Source: CAVRQM01 sp963838805 (GTDB lineage: Bacteria; Pseudomonadota; Alphaproteobacteria; Acetobacterales; Acetobacteraceae). Taken from it: a stretch of DNA of 64,000 nucleotides. The notes under the pieces were generated by a model that ran no database searches, was not told the DNA's origin, and was given only the letters and a program-made list of their open reading frames with translations. The translations under genes were made by a program, and so were the position numbers. The stretch covers positions 59,553 to 123,552 of the forward strand of contig CAWISK010000014.1 in NCBI GenBank assembly GCA_963838805.1, read 5' to 3'. How positions within the stretch are numbered: the stretch's first letter is position 1; each line of letters opens with the position of its first letter. Positions 9,600-19,811 of this stretch are shown piece by piece.

Positions 9600-10879
9600 G
9601 AGCGGCGCCCGAGAATCGTCCGGCCGGCATAGCGCCCGGCCGGCCCCAGCGCCTGCTCGATGCGGATAAGCTGGTTGTATTTGGCGGTGCGGTCGCTGCG
9701 CGCCAGGCTGCCGGTCTTGATCTGGCCGCAATTGGTCGCCACCGCGAGGTCGGCAATGGTCGAATCCTCGGTCTCGCCGGAGCGATGGCTCATCACCGCG
9801 CGAAGCCCGGCCCGATGCGCCATCTCGACCGCCTCCAGCGTCTCCGAGAGCGTGCCGATCTGGTTCACCTTGACCAGGACGGCATTGGCCGACCGCTCGG
9901 CGATGCCGCGCGCCAGCCGTTCCGGGTTGGTCACGAACAAATCGTCGCCTACCAGTTGCAGCCGGCCGCCAAGGCGCTCGGTCAGCAGGCGCCAGCCCTC
10001 CCAATCGTCTTCCGCCATTCCGTCCTCGATCGAGGCGATCGGATAACGGGCGACCAGATCGGCCAGATAGTCGGCCATGCCCGCGCTGTCGAAGCTGCGT
10101 CCCTCGCCCTCCATGCGGTACTGGCCATCCGTGAAGAACTCGGTGGACGCGCAATCGAGGGCGAACACCACGTCCTCGCCAGGGCGATAGCCGGCTGCCT
10201 CGCAGGATTTGGCAATGAAGCCCAGTGCGTCGTCGGCGGATTTCAGAGCCGGCGCGAAGCCGCCCTCGTCGCCGACATTGGTGTTGTGGCCGGCGGCGGA
10301 CAGCGCCTTCTTCAGCGCGGCAAAGATCTCGGCGCCGATGCGCACCGCGTCGGCGATGCTGCCCGCACCGACCGGCTGGATCATGAATTCCTGGATGTCG
10401 ATCGGATTGTCCGCGTGCTTGCCGCCATTGACGATGTTCATCATCGGCACCGGCAGGGTGCGGGCGAACACGCCGCCGACATAGCGGTAGAGCGGCACGC
10501 CCTGATCGGCGGCGGCGGCCTTCGCGGTGGCCAGCGACACGGCCAGGATCGCGTTGGCACCCAACCGCGCCTTGTTCGGCGTGCCGTCGAGGTCGATCAT
10601 GATATCGTCGATGCGCACCTGCTCGCCGGCGTCGATGCCGCCGATCGCGTCCAGGATCTCGCCCTCGGCATTGGCGATGGCCTGGCGCACGCCTTTGCCC
10701 CCGTAGCGGGATTTGTCGCCGTCGCGCAGTTCGATCGCCTCGTGCGCGCCGGTCGAGGCCCCGGACGGCACCGCGGCCCGGCCTTCGGCGCCGGAATCGA
10801 GGATCACGTCCACCTCGATCGTCGGATTGCCGCGGCTGTCGAGGATTTCCCGGGCGATGATGTCGGCGATGGCGCTCAA
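9596..10879 (-). CDS. eno: Enolase, TTG start
   Basis: Converts 2-phosphoglycerate to phosphoenolpyruvate. The 427-residue product has all signatures: SRGNPTIEVDV at the N-terminus, the ASTGAHEA loop, Mg ligands in FALDCASTEFF, SIEDGMAEDDW and GDDLFVTN, the catalytic LVKVNQIGTL lysine and MSHRSGETED. The conserved N-terminus (SAIADIIAREILDSRG) is preceded by TTG, with a GGGAGAG ribosome site 5 bases ahead, so translation probably starts on TTG at 10879. It follows the NDH-2 gene by 67 bases. Confidence 0.96.
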   Translation of the reverse strand: MSAIADIIAREILDSRGNPTIEVDVILDSGAEGRAAVPSGASTGAHEAIELRDGDKSRYGGKGVRQAIANAEGEILDAIGGIDAGEQVRIDDIMIDLDGTPNKARLGANAILAVSLATAKAAAADQGVPLYRYVGGVFARTLPVPMMNIVNGGKHADNPIDIQEFMIQPVGAGSIADAVRIGAEIFAALKKALSAAGHNTNVGDEGGFAPALKSADDALGFIAKSCEAAGYRPGEDVVFALDCASTEFFTDGQYRMEGEGRSFDSAGMADYLADLVARYPIASIEDGMAEDDWEGWRLLTERLGGRLQLVGDDLFVTNPERLARGIAERSANAVLVKVNQIGTLSETLEAVEMAHRAGLRAVMSHRSGETEDSTIADLAVATNCGQIKTGSLARSDRTAKYNQLIRIEQALGPAGRYAGRTILGRRS

Positions 10880-10946
10880 TTGGTCTCTCCCGGAATGTGC
10901 GCCCGCCTCGTAACACCGGCAGCAGCGACCCGCCAGATCGGCCGCC

Positions 10947-12273
10947 TCAATGCAGCTTGACGCGCGGCTCCGGCCGCTCGGAGCGGTTCCGGCCGAGCAG
11001 GCCCCACAGCACGGCGCGACCGCCATGCAGGGCGGCCAAATGCATCTTGTACAGCGAGCGATAGACCAGGCGCGCGAACATGCCCTCGATGAACAGGCTG
11101 CGGCCGACCAGGGCACCCATCAGATTGCCCACCGTGCTGTATCGACCAAGCGAGACCAGCGAGCCGAAATCGCGATAGGCATAGGGTTCCAGGGGCTCGC
11201 CGGCCAGCGCGATGGCGGATCTGGCGGACCATGTGCGACGCCTGCTGGTGCGCCGCCTGCGCGCGCGGCGGCACGGGCTGGGCAAATCCGGGGCGCGGAC
11301 ACTCGGCGCAATCGCCAATGGCGAAAATGTCGGGATCGCGCGTGGTCTGCAACGTCTGCGTCACGACCAATTGGTTGATGCGGTTGATCTCCAGCCCGTC
11401 CAGGTCGCGCAGGATGTCGGGCGCCTTCACGCCAGCCGACCAGACCACCAGTTCGGCGGGCACGAACTCCCCGCCTGCCAGCACCACGCCGTCCGCGCGC
11501 ACCTCCTCCACGCGCGCGCCGGTGCGCACGACGATTCTCAGCTTTTGCAGCAATGCGAGGGTCGCCCCGGAGATCCGTTCCGGCAGGGCCGGCAGGATGC
11601 GCGGCGCCGCCTCGATCAGCACGATCTTGACGTCGCGCTCCGGGTCGATGCGGTCGAGGCCATATGCCAGCATGGCGCGCACGGTGCGATGCAGTTCGGC
11701 CGCGAGTTCCGTCCCCGTGGCACCAGCACCGATGATAGCGATGTGCACTTGGCCCGGACGGACCGGCTCCGCCTGCGCATTGGCCCGCAGGCAGGCGTTC
11801 AGGAGGCGCCGGTTGAACCGCGCCGCCTCCTCGGGCGTCTCCAGCGGCACGGCATGGGCAGCGGCTCCCGGCGTACCGAAATCGTTGGTGATGCTGCCGA
11901 TAGCGATGACAAGGGTGTCATAAGGCAGCGTGCCGGCCGGTGTGATGAGGCGGCCTTCGTCGTCGTATGTGGCGGCGATATCGATTTCGTGCCGGGCGCG
12001 GTCGAGCCCTGCCAGCGCCCCGAACCGATACGTGAAGTGGTGCCAGGAGGCCTGCGCAAGATAGGCCAGTTCGTGCTGCGAGCGCCGCAGACTGCCGGCG
12101 GCGACAGAGTGCAGCAGCGGCTTCCAGAGATGCGTGCGGGCGCGATCGACCAGGGTGATGCGGGCCTGGCAGCGCTTGCCGAGGGAGTCGCCGAGGCTGG
12201 TGGCGAGTTCGAGGCCGGACGCGCCGCCGCCGACCACGACGATGTGGTGAAGGGTAGGAGCTTGCGCCAGCAT
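10947..12273 (-). CDS. Type II NADH dehydrogenase-like flavoprotein, one frameshift
   Basis: FAD-dependent NAD(P)H:quinone oxidoreductase of the NDH-2 family, about 442 aa, non-proton-pumping and membrane-associated. FAD site IVVVGGGASGLELATSL near residue 12, NAD site IAIIGAGATGTELAAEL near 170, and the second FAD motif DIFAIGDCAE near 310. An extra base near 11219 splits the frame; the tail resumes SAIALAGEPLEPYAYRDFGSLVSLG and ends ERPEPRVKLH. The terminal amphipathic helix (GMFARLVYRSLYKMH) is typical for membrane docking. It follows kdsA after a repeat element. Confidence 0.92.
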
Positions 12274-12341
12274 TGGGTCGCGTTCAGGGCGTGCCGCCAC
12301 GGTCGAGACCCTCCAGAGTGGCTTCTGACCAGAAGGCCCGC

Positions 12342-12409
12342 ACCCAACCCTCTTCCAAAGGGGAGTGCTTGCTCCTCCCTCTCCCTTGGGGAGAGGGCCG
12401 GGGTGAGGG
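12342..12409. repeat. Intergenic CCCTCTCCC-type repeat with hairpin
   Basis: Lies between kdsA and the NDH-2 gene. It contains a 9-bp stem CCCTCTCCC / GGGAGAGGG with a 3-base loop at 12377-12397, bounded by ACCCAACCCTCT and GGGTGAGGG. A related, shorter copy is at 47030-47057. This resembles the dispersed proteobacterial repeat with CCCTCACCC...GGGAGAGGG ends (from memory). It may attenuate read-through into the NDH-2 gene. Confidence 0.75.
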
Positions 12410-12433
12410 CGGCTCGCGCGGCGCTGCAATAAG

Positions 12434-13265
12434 CTAGGATGGCAGCTCGGCTTTTCCCAACCGATCGAATTCCGCCAACCTTCCGACGAGCCCCCCCATC
12501 TCCCGCAACGGCACCATCGTCGCCCCATCGCTCGGCGCGTGGTCCGGGTCGGGGTGGCACTCGATGAACACCGCCGCCACCCCGACCGCAAGCGCTGCGC
12601 GGGCGAGGATCGGAGCGAACTGCCGCTCTCCGCCCGATGCGGTCCCCTGCCCGCCCGGCTGCTGCACGCTGTGGGTCGCGTCGAACACCACCGGATAGCC
12701 GGTGCGCGCCATGATCGGCAGGGCGCGGAAATCCGTGACCAGCGTATTGTAGCCGAACGAAGCCCCGCGCTCGCACAGCAGGATGCGCTCGTTCCCCGTT
12801 ATCGCGATCTTCGCCGCGACATTCACCATGTCCCAGGGTGCGAGGAACTGGCCCTTCTTCACGTTGATGGCCGCGCCTGTCTCTCCCGCCGCCACCAGCA
12901 GGTCGGTCTGGCGGCACAGAAAGGCCGGGATTTGTAGGTACATCGACCGAGGCTGCCACCGGCGCGCACTGGTCGGGCGCATGCACGTCGGTCAGCACCG
13001 GCATGCCGAACCGCTCGCGGACCTGCGCCAGAATCTCCAGCCCGCGCGCCATGCCGACACCGCGCGCGGCACCGGCGCTGGTGCGGTTCGCCTTGTCGTA
13101 GCTGCTCTTGTAGATCACCCGCACGCCGCTCGCAGCCGACACCTCGTCCAGTGCGGCGGCGCATTCCATCGCGTGATCCAGGCTCTCGATCTGGCAAGGC
13201 CCCGCGATCAGCACGAACGGCAGTTCGTTGCCGATAGCGATGCCGCCCACATGCACGATCGTCAT
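12434..13265 (-). CDS. kdsA: KDO-8-phosphate synthase, one frameshift
   Basis: 3-deoxy-D-manno-octulosonate 8-phosphate synthase, which condenses PEP and arabinose-5-phosphate for the LPS inner core. N-terminal frame: FVLIAGPCQIESLDHAMECA, VIYKSSYDKANRTS, PVLTDVHAPDQ; the second half, in another frame, has AFLCRQTDLL, INVKKGQFLAPWDM and FIECHPDPDHAPSDG. One extra base near 12940 (GTACCTAC for GTCCTAC on the coding strand) joins them as VDVLQIPAFL. After repair the product is about 276 aa, normal length. It lies downstream of pyrG with a repeat hairpin between. Confidence 0.95.
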
Positions 13266-13278
13266 CGCAAACCGCAGG

Positions 13279-13327
13279 CGAAGCGATCCAGGCGGGCCGT
13301 CGGGTGCGGCGGGCCTGGATTGCTTCG
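13279..13327. repeat. Imperfect hairpin repeat between pyrG and kdsA
   Basis: A 15-base left arm (CGAAGCGATCCAGGC) pairs with the right arm (GCCTGGATTGCTTCG) apart from one mismatch, separated by about 19 GC-rich bases and followed by CGCTGCGCTCCTCGCAATGACA. This matches the general form of the CCTGGATTGCTTCGTCGC intergenic palindromes common in Rhodospirillales and Rhizobiales (recalled, not searched). Confidence 0.75.
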
Positions 13328-13358
13328 TCGCTGCGCTCCTCGCAATGACAGTTGTACC

Positions 13359-15005
13359 TTAGACAAGACGCGCCTGCCTCACCGCCGCGGCGATGAACTC
13401 CCGGAACAGCGGATGCGGATTGAGCGGCTTCGACTTCAGCTCGGGATGATACTGCACGCCCACGAACCAGGGATGGCCGGGGAACTCGACGATTTCCGGC
13501 AACACGCCGTCTGGCGACATGCCGGAAAAGCGCATCCCCGCCTCCTCCAGTCGCTCGCGATAGCGCACGTTCACCTCGTAGCGATGGCGGTGCCGCTCGT
13601 GGATTTCCGGCGCGTCGTCATAGATCGAGCGCACCAGCAAGTCCGGAGCGAGGATCGCCGGATAGGCGCCCAGGCGCATCGTGCCGCCCAACTCGCCATT
13701 CGCCTCGCGCCGCTCGATCTCGTTGCCGCGCGCCCATTCAGTCAGCAGCCCTACCACCGGATCGGCGCAGGGTCCGAACTCGGTGCTGCTCGCACCATTG
13801 ATTCCCGACAGATGCCGCGCCGTCTCGATCACTGCCATCTGCATGCCGAAGCAGATGCCGAAAAACGGCACACGCCGCTCGCGCGCGAAGCGCACCGCCT
13901 CGATCTTGCCCTCGCTGCCGCGCTCGCCGAAGCCGCCGGGCACCAGGATGCCATGCACGCCGTCCAGCCGCTCGACCGCGTGCGGCTGCTCGAATACCTG
14001 GCTGTCCACCCAGTTGAGATGCACGCGCACGCGATTGGCGATGCCGCCATGCGTCAGCGCCTCGGCCAGCGATTTGTAGCTGTCCGGCAGGCTCGTGTAT
14101 TTGCCGACCACGGCGATGCGCACATCGCCCTCAGGTGCCCGCACCGTATCCACAATGCGCTGCCACGCCGAGAGGTCCGGCGGGGTCTCGTGCGGCAGCC
14201 CGAAATGGCGCAGCACCTCACGGTCCATCCCCTCCTGGTGATAGCGGATCGGCACCGCGTAGATCGTGTCCACATCCAGCGCCGCGATCACCGCCTCCGG
14301 CCGCACGTTGCAGAACAGCGCGATCTTGCGCCGTTCGCCATCCGGGATCGGCCGGTCGCAGCGGCACAGCAGCATGTGCGGCTGGATGCCGACATTCTGC
14401 AATTCCTTCACCGAATGTTGCGTCGGCTTGGTCTTGAGCTCGCCCGCCGAGGGAATGAACGGCACGAGCGTCAAATGCACGAACATGCTGTGCTCGGACC
14501 CCAGCTCGTTGCCGAGCTGGCGGATCGCCTCCAGGAACGGCAGGCTCTCGATGTCGCCCACCGTGCCGCCGATCTCGATCAGCGCGAAATCGACTGGGCG
14601 GCCGTCCGCATCATTCGCGTCGCGCGTGATCGCCTCGCGGATCGCGTCGGTGATATGCGGGATCACCTGCACAGTGGCACCCAGATAGTCGCCGCGCCGC
14701 TCGCGCGCGATCACCTCGGAATAGATGCGCCCGGTCGTCGCATTGTCGGCCTTGGTCGCGGGAACGCCGGTGAACCGCTCGTAATGGCCGAGATCGAGGT
14801 CGGTCTCCGCGCCGTCATCGGTGACGTACACCTCACCGTGCTGGTAGGGGCTCATCGTCCCCGGATCGACGTTCAGATACGGGTCAAGCTTCCGCAGGCG
14901 CACGGAATAGCCCCGCGCCTGCAACAGAGCGCCCAAGGCTGCCGATGCGATGCCCTTGCCAAGCGAGGAGACCACGCCGCCGGTGATGAAGACGAACCGC
15001 GTCAT
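13359..15005 (-). CDS. pyrG: CTP synthase
   Basis: Makes CTP from UTP, ATP and glutamine. The 548-residue product has the N-terminal amidoligase domain (GGVVSSLGKGIASAALG; SPYQHGEVYVTDDGAETDLDLGHYERF) and the C-terminal class I glutaminase with the nucleophile Cys in FFGICFGMQMAV and the His/Glu pair in VQYHPELKS. Intact. Part of the minus-strand tpiA-secG-pyrG-kdsA run, 63 bases after secG. Confidence 0.98.
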   Translation of the reverse strand: MTRFVFITGGVVSSLGKGIASAALGALLQARGYSVRLRKLDPYLNVDPGTMSPYQHGEVYVTDDGAETDLDLGHYERFTGVPATKADNATTGRIYSEVIARERRGDYLGATVQVIPHITDAIREAITRDANDADGRPVDFALIEIGGTVGDIESLPFLEAIRQLGNELGSEHSMFVHLTLVPFIPSAGELKTKPTQHSVKELQNVGIQPHMLLCRCDRPIPDGERRKIALFCNVRPEAVIAALDVDTIYAVPIRYHQEGMDREVLRHFGLPHETPPDLSAWQRIVDTVRAPEGDVRIAVVGKYTSLPDSYKSLAEALTHGGIANRVRVHLNWVDSQVFEQPHAVERLDGVHGILVPGGFGERGSEGKIEAVRFARERRVPFFGICFGMQMAVIETARHLSGINGASSTEFGPCADPVVGLLTEWARGNEIERREANGELGGTMRLGAYPAILAPDLLVRSIYDDAPEIHERHRHRYEVNVRYRERLEEAGMRFSGMSPDGVLPEIVEFPGHPWFVGVQYHPELKSKPLNPHPLFREFIAAAVRQARLV

Positions 15006-15068
15006 GGGCGGTCAGACTACAGCGCCGCCGAGTTCGCGCGAAAGTCCGGGCATCAGAAAGGCTGGGCG

Positions 15069-15443
15069 TCAGTTCGTCGGCACCGGCGGCGCCGGGCGCG
15101 CTGGCACGGCCGGTAGCGCCGGCTTCGCGGCGGGCGCGGTCTTGGCGCCGGGTGGGAGCGCCGGGGCGCTTGTCGCCGGCGGCACGTCGAGGATGCTGGT
15201 GCGGCCGACGCCACCGGTGCCGCGATTGAGCAGAGCGAGCGCCAGCGACAGGGCAAAGAAGATCACCCCCAGGATCGCCGTGGTGCGGGTCAGCAGGTTC
15301 GCCGTGCCGCGCCCGCTCATGAACGCGCCCATGCCCTGCGACGTGCCGATGCCCAAGCCGCCGCCCTCGCTGCGCTGGATCAGCACGACCCCGATCAGCG
15401 CGAGGGTGACAAGCAGATGGACGATCAGCAGGACGGTGGTCAT
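15069..15443 (-). CDS. secG: Preprotein translocase subunit SecG
   Basis: Small inner-membrane subunit of SecYEG, 124 aa. Two transmembrane helices (residues about 3-22 and 52-70) flank the conserved cytoplasmic loop (IQRSEGGGLGIGTSQG, then FMSGRGTANLLTR). A long Ala/Pro-rich C-terminal tail is usual in alphaproteobacteria. It follows tpiA by 33 bases, the common tpiA-secG-pyrG arrangement. Confidence 0.95.
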   Translation of the reverse strand: MTTVLLIVHLLVTLALIGVVLIQRSEGGGLGIGTSQGMGAFMSGRGTANLLTRTTAILGVIFFALSLALALLNRGTGGVGRTSILDVPPATSAPALPPGAKTAPAAKPALPAVPARPAPPVPTN

Positions 15444-15476
15444 CGGTTTTCCGGGATGCGTGCGCGCCTTCTAGCG

Positions 15477-16229
15477 TCAGCCCGCCGGCTTGGAAAGCGC
15501 GCCCGAAGCCTGTGCGATCGCCAGGAACGCGGCCGGGTCCAGGCTGGCGCCGCCTACCAGCGCGCCGCCGACATCGGGGATGGCCAGCAACTCCGCCGCG
15601 TTGCCGGGCTTGACCGAGCCGCCATACAGGATACGCACCTCCCGCCCCGCCGGCCCGAACTGGCGTTCCAGCTCCTCGCGAATGAAGGCGTGCATGGCGG
15701 CCACGTCATCGGCCTTCGGCACACGGCCGGTGCCGATGGCCCAGATCGGCTCATAGGCGACCACGCCCTTGAAATCCTTGGGCAGCGATCCCTCGATCTG
15801 CCACCCGACCACTTCGGTCTCGTCACCGCCGCTCCGCTGGTCCTCCGTCTCGCCCACGCAGACGATCGGGGTCAGGCCGGCCGCCTGTGCCGCCAGCGTC
15901 TTGGCGCGCACCTGCTCGTCGGTCTCGCCATGCGCCGCCCGGCGCTCGGAATGGCCCAGGATCACCCAGCGCGCTCCGGCGTCGAGCAGTTGGGCCGCCG
16001 AGATATCGCCGGTATGCGCGCCGTTCGGCTCCGCATGGCAGTCCTGCCCGCCGAGCGCCACGACGGAGCCGGCAAGCCGGCGCGACAGGCTGTGGATCAG
16101 GGTGGCCGGCGGGCAGACCACGAGATCGCAGGCGAGCGATGCCGCGGCATCTTGGAGCGGAGCGACGATCCCCGCCGCCTCCTCGAATGTGCCGTTCATC
16201 TTCCAGTTTCCGGCGATCACCTGCCGCAT
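15477..16229 (-). CDS. tpiA: Triosephosphate isomerase
   Basis: Glycolytic isomerase, 250 aa TIM barrel. Active-site residues are visible: Lys in IAGNWKMNG, the electrophilic His in WVILGHSERR and the catalytic Glu in GVVAYEPIWAIGTG, with the phosphate-binding loop LYGGSVKPGN. First gene of the tpiA-secG-pyrG-kdsA run; divergent from ppiD with 116 bases between the start codons. Confidence 0.98.
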   Translation of the reverse strand: MRQVIAGNWKMNGTFEEAAGIVAPLQDAAASLACDLVVCPPATLIHSLSRRLAGSVVALGGQDCHAEPNGAHTGDISAAQLLDAGARWVILGHSERRAAHGETDEQVRAKTLAAQAAGLTPIVCVGETEDQRSGGDETEVVGWQIEGSLPKDFKGVVAYEPIWAIGTGRVPKADDVAAMHAFIREELERQFGPAGREVRILYGGSVKPGNAAELLAIPDVGGALVGGASLDPAAFLAIAQASGALSKPAG

Positions 16230-16345
16230 GGGCGCTCCGTTCGATCAACCGGGCGTCGGTAGCCCAGCGGGGCGCGGCTGGCAAACCGGCCGCGCCGCTC
16301 CTATGGTGCCGCCCCTCTGCTTCCGCTGTGGCCACAGGATTCTCG

Positions 16346-18262
16346 ATGCTTTCCACCTTCCGGGGCTTGACCAATACCTGGCCCGCTCGCGTGTTCTTCC
16401 TGCTGCTGGCGGCGGCCTTCGCGCTGTGGGGTGTTGCCAACAAGAACCCGTTCGGCGCCGACCAGAGCGCAGTGGCAACCGTTGCCGGGCATACGATCGA
16501 GATGCCGCAAGCCGAACAGGCGTTCCGTAAGCAGCTTGAGCAGTTGCAGCGGGCGATGGGTGCCAAGGCGGAGATTCCGCCGGCGCTGCGGCGCACGGCG
16601 GCGATCCAGACGGTCGAGCAACTGGTGACGCAGGCCGCCATGCAGGGGCGCATCAGCGATCTCGGCTTGGCCGTGCCGGACAGCGCCTTGCGGGATGCCG
16701 CCTTCGCCATTCCGCAATTCCACGGTCCGGACGGCAAGTTCGATCACGCCACCATGCTTGCGGTACTGCGGGAAAACGGCTTGTCGGAAGCGGGCTTCCT
16801 CGATCTGCTGCGGCAGAATCTCGGGCAGGAGCAGCTGCTGGGCGCGGTGCGGGCGGGTGCCGACGCCCCGATGCTGCTCGATGACCGGCTTTTCGCCTTC
16901 CTGCACGAGACCCGGGTGGCGGATGCGGTCGATCTGCCGTTTTCCGCCGCAGCGGCCCCGCCCGCCCCCACCGAGGCGCAGCTGAAGCGCTGGTACGACA
17001 ACCATCCCACGCAGTACAGCAGCCCCGAATACCGCAAGATCAAACTGGTCGTGCTGTCGCCGCAGACGGTCTCGAAGGATATCGCGGTGAGCGACGAGGA
17101 GCTGCGCGCGGCGTACCAGCAGCACAAGGACGAGTATGTGACCCAGCCACGCCGGTCGGTGCAGGTGCTGACCGCACCCGACGAGGCGGCCGCGCAAAAG
17201 CTCGCGACGCAATGGAGCACCGGCGCCGACTGGGCGACCATGCAGAAGGCGGCGCAGGATGCCGGCGCCACGGCGGTCGAACTGGACGCCGCGACCGAGG
17301 CCGAGTTCCCGGCGCCCGAGCTGGCGAAGGCGGCCTTTGCCACCAATCCGGATACTGTGGCGCTGCCGGTGCATGGCGCGCTTGGCTGGTACGTGGTGAA
17401 AGTCATCAAGGCGGAGCCAGGCGGCACCGAGAGTTTCGAGGCGGCAAAGCCTGCCTTGCGCGCGCGTATCGTCGCCGATAAGGCGGCCGACCTGATCGAT
17501 CAGCGCAGCGTCAAGATCGACGACATGCTGCAGGGCGGCACGACGCTCGACGACTTGCCGGGCGATCTCGGCCTCGCGGCTCTCACCGGCACGCTGGACG
17601 CGAAGGGCAATACGGAAGCGGGCAATCCGGCGCCGATCCCCGGCTCGGAGCAGCTGCGCGCGGCGATCGTCGCCGCCGCGTTCCAGGCGCACAAGGGCGA
17701 CCCGCTGAAATTGCAGCAGGGGCCACCCGGTCCAGGGGGCGTCGTCTCGTCGTATTTCGCGCTCAGCGTCGAGGACATCCTGCCGCCGGCGCCGAAGCCA
17801 TACGACACGGTCGCCGATGCCGTGCGCGTGGACTGGACAGCCGACGCCCGCAGACGCGCGCAGGACGCGGCGGCGACCAGGCTGATGACAACGGCGCAGA
17901 GCGGCACCAGCCTTGCCGATGCTGCCAAGGCCGCCGGCCTCACGATGCATCGTCTGCCCCCGGCGGGACGGTTCGCGCCGGTCGAGGGCGTGCCGCGGGC
18001 CCTGGTGGCGCCGCTGTTCGGGATGCGGCAGGGCGAGACCACGATGGTCGAGACGCCTGATGGCTTCGTGGTCGCCACGCTGGCGAAGATCGACACCGCC
18101 GACCCGAAGACCGATCCGGTCGGGCGAGCCCGGCTGGTGGAACAGGTCAACCAGCAACTGGCCAACGACACGCAGGCGAGCTTCGTCCTGGCGGTGCGCA
18201 ACGCGGCCCGGCCACGGGTCAACCAGTCGCTGGTCGATCAACTCGTGCAGCCTGGAGACTGA
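16346..18262 (+). CDS. ppiD: PpiD-like periplasmic peptidyl-prolyl isomerase (SurA_N)
   Basis: Membrane-anchored foldase of 638 aa that assists newly exported proteins. A single N-terminal membrane helix (residues ~14-30) follows MLSTFRGLTNTWPA, then a SurA_N-type helical domain (to about 200), a parvulin-like PPIase region (about 230-350, with LGWYVVKV) and a long C-terminal region. The ATG at 16346 places the helix correctly; open codons upstream carry no homology. trpE begins 4 bases after its stop, so the two are probably co-transcribed. Confidence 0.9.
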   Translation: MLSTFRGLTNTWPARVFFLLLAAAFALWGVANKNPFGADQSAVATVAGHTIEMPQAEQAFRKQLEQLQRAMGAKAEIPPALRRTAAIQTVEQLVTQAAMQGRISDLGLAVPDSALRDAAFAIPQFHGPDGKFDHATMLAVLRENGLSEAGFLDLLRQNLGQEQLLGAVRAGADAPMLLDDRLFAFLHETRVADAVDLPFSAAAAPPAPTEAQLKRWYDNHPTQYSSPEYRKIKLVVLSPQTVSKDIAVSDEELRAAYQQHKDEYVTQPRRSVQVLTAPDEAAAQKLATQWSTGADWATMQKAAQDAGATAVELDAATEAEFPAPELAKAAFATNPDTVALPVHGALGWYVVKVIKAEPGGTESFEAAKPALRARIVADKAADLIDQRSVKIDDMLQGGTTLDDLPGDLGLAALTGTLDAKGNTEAGNPAPIPGSEQLRAAIVAAAFQAHKGDPLKLQQGPPGPGGVVSSYFALSVEDILPPAPKPYDTVADAVRVDWTADARRRAQDAAATRLMTTAQSGTSLADAAKAAGLTMHRLPPAGRFAPVEGVPRALVAPLFGMRQGETTMVETPDGFVVATLAKIDTADPKTDPVGRARLVEQVNQQLANDTQASFVLAVRNAARPRVNQSLVDQLVQPGD

Positions 18263-18266
18263 CATC

Positions 18267-19782
18267 GTGCAACTCGCCACGCCGCCTGTGGATTCAGGCT
18301 TCGCGTCGTTCCGCGCTGATCTGCAGGCTGGCCGCGGGCATCTGCTGTGGCGGCGTGCCGTGGCCGATCTGGAAACCCCGGTCGCGGCCTTCCTGAAGCT
18401 GGCGCACGGGCAGCCCAACGCCTTCCTGCTGGAGAGCGTCGAGGGCGGCGCGTCGCGGGGGCGCTACTCCATCATCGGCATGGCGCCGGATCTGATCTGG
18501 CGCTGCCGTGGCGGACGGCCCGAGGCGAACCGCCATGCCCTGTCGGCGCCGCACGCCTTCTCTGTCGATGACCGCCCGGCGCTGGACAGCCTGCGGGCCC
18601 TGCTGGCGGAAAGCCGGCTCGACCTGCCGCAGGGCCTGCCGCCCATGTGCGGCGGCGTGGTCGGCTATCTCGGCTACGACATGGTGCGACAGATCGAGCG
18701 GCTGCCGGAGAAGAACCGCGACTTCGCTCGATCTGCCCGAGGCGTTGCTGCTGCGTCCGAGCCTGTTCGCCGTGTTCGACAACGTCTCCGACCTGCTGAC
18801 GCTGGCAGCCCCGGTCTGGCCGCGCGATGACGTGTCGGCCGAGACCGCCTGGGCTGCCGCGCAAGGGATGCTCGATCAGGCCGAGGCGGCGCTGGCCCGG
18901 CCGCTGCCGCTCGCAGCCCCCCGTGTGACGCTGCCGGCGATTGCCGAGCCGTCATCGAATTTCACGCACGAGGGCTTCGTCGCGGCGGTGGAGCAAGCGA
19001 AGGAGTATATCCGCGCCGGCGACGCGTTCCAGATCGTGCCGAGCCAGCGCTTTTCCGTGCCGTTCGCGCTGCCGCCCTTCTCGCTGTATCGCGCGCTGCG
19101 GCGAATCAACCCGGCGCCGTTCCTGTTCTTCCTCGATTTCGGCGGTTTCGCGGTGGTGGGCAGCAGCCCGGAGATCCTGGTGCGGCTGCGCGACGGGATC
19201 GTGACAATCCGACCGCTCGCGGGGACACGACGCCGAGGCGAGACGCATGAGGAGGATCAGTCGCTGGCCGCCGAGCTGCTGGCCGACCCCAAGGAGCGGG
19301 CGGAGCACCTGATGCTGCTCGATCTCGGCCGCAACGACGTGGGCCGGGTAGCGGAGATCGGCAGCGTGCGAGTGACCGAGAGCTTCGCCGTCGAGCGGTT
19401 CAGTCACGTCATGCACATCATGTCCAACGTCGAGGGCCGGCTGTCCCCCGGCCTGGCGGCCGTTGATGCCCTATCCGCGGGCTTTCCGGCCGGCACGCTG
19501 AGTGGCGCGCCGAAGGTCCGGGCAATGGAGATCATCGAGGAGCTAGAGCCGGAGCGGCGCGGCATCTACGCGGGCTGCGTGGGCTATTTCGCGCCCGACG
19601 GCACGATGGACACCTGCATCGGCCTGCGGACGGCCGTAATTAAGGACGGCACCATGTATGTCCAGGCGGGTGCCGGGATCGTCGCCGATTCGGACCCCGA
19701 GGCGGAATATCAGGAGACGCGGCAAAAGGCGCGGGCACTGTTTCGCGCCGCCGAAGAAGCGGTCCGCTTCGCCGCCGGATAG
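18267..19782 (+). CDS. trpE: Anthranilate synthase component I, one frameshift
   Basis: Large subunit converting chorismate to anthranilate for tryptophan synthesis. The first 155 codons from GTG 18267 give the Anth_synt_I N-domain (LLESVEGGASRGRYSIIGM; CGGVVGYLGYDMVRQIE). An extra base near 18723 then moves the frame to DLPEALLLRPSLFAVFDN, which continues to the end with the chorismate-binding core (DAFQIVPSQRF; RPLAGTRRRG; LGRNDVGRV; GTLSGAPKVRAMEII). The repaired length is about 504 aa, normal. No trpG follows here. The Leu-Glu-Ser part of LLESVEGG matches the usual tryptophan feedback site. Confidence 0.95.
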
Positions 19783-19811
19783 CGCTTATGGCGCCACCGG
19801 CTTTTCGTTCC

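Noticed and set aside
12783..15116. 777-codon plus-strand frame over pyrG
   Set aside because: Antisense shadow; no recognisable domain, and pyrG is intact on the other strand.
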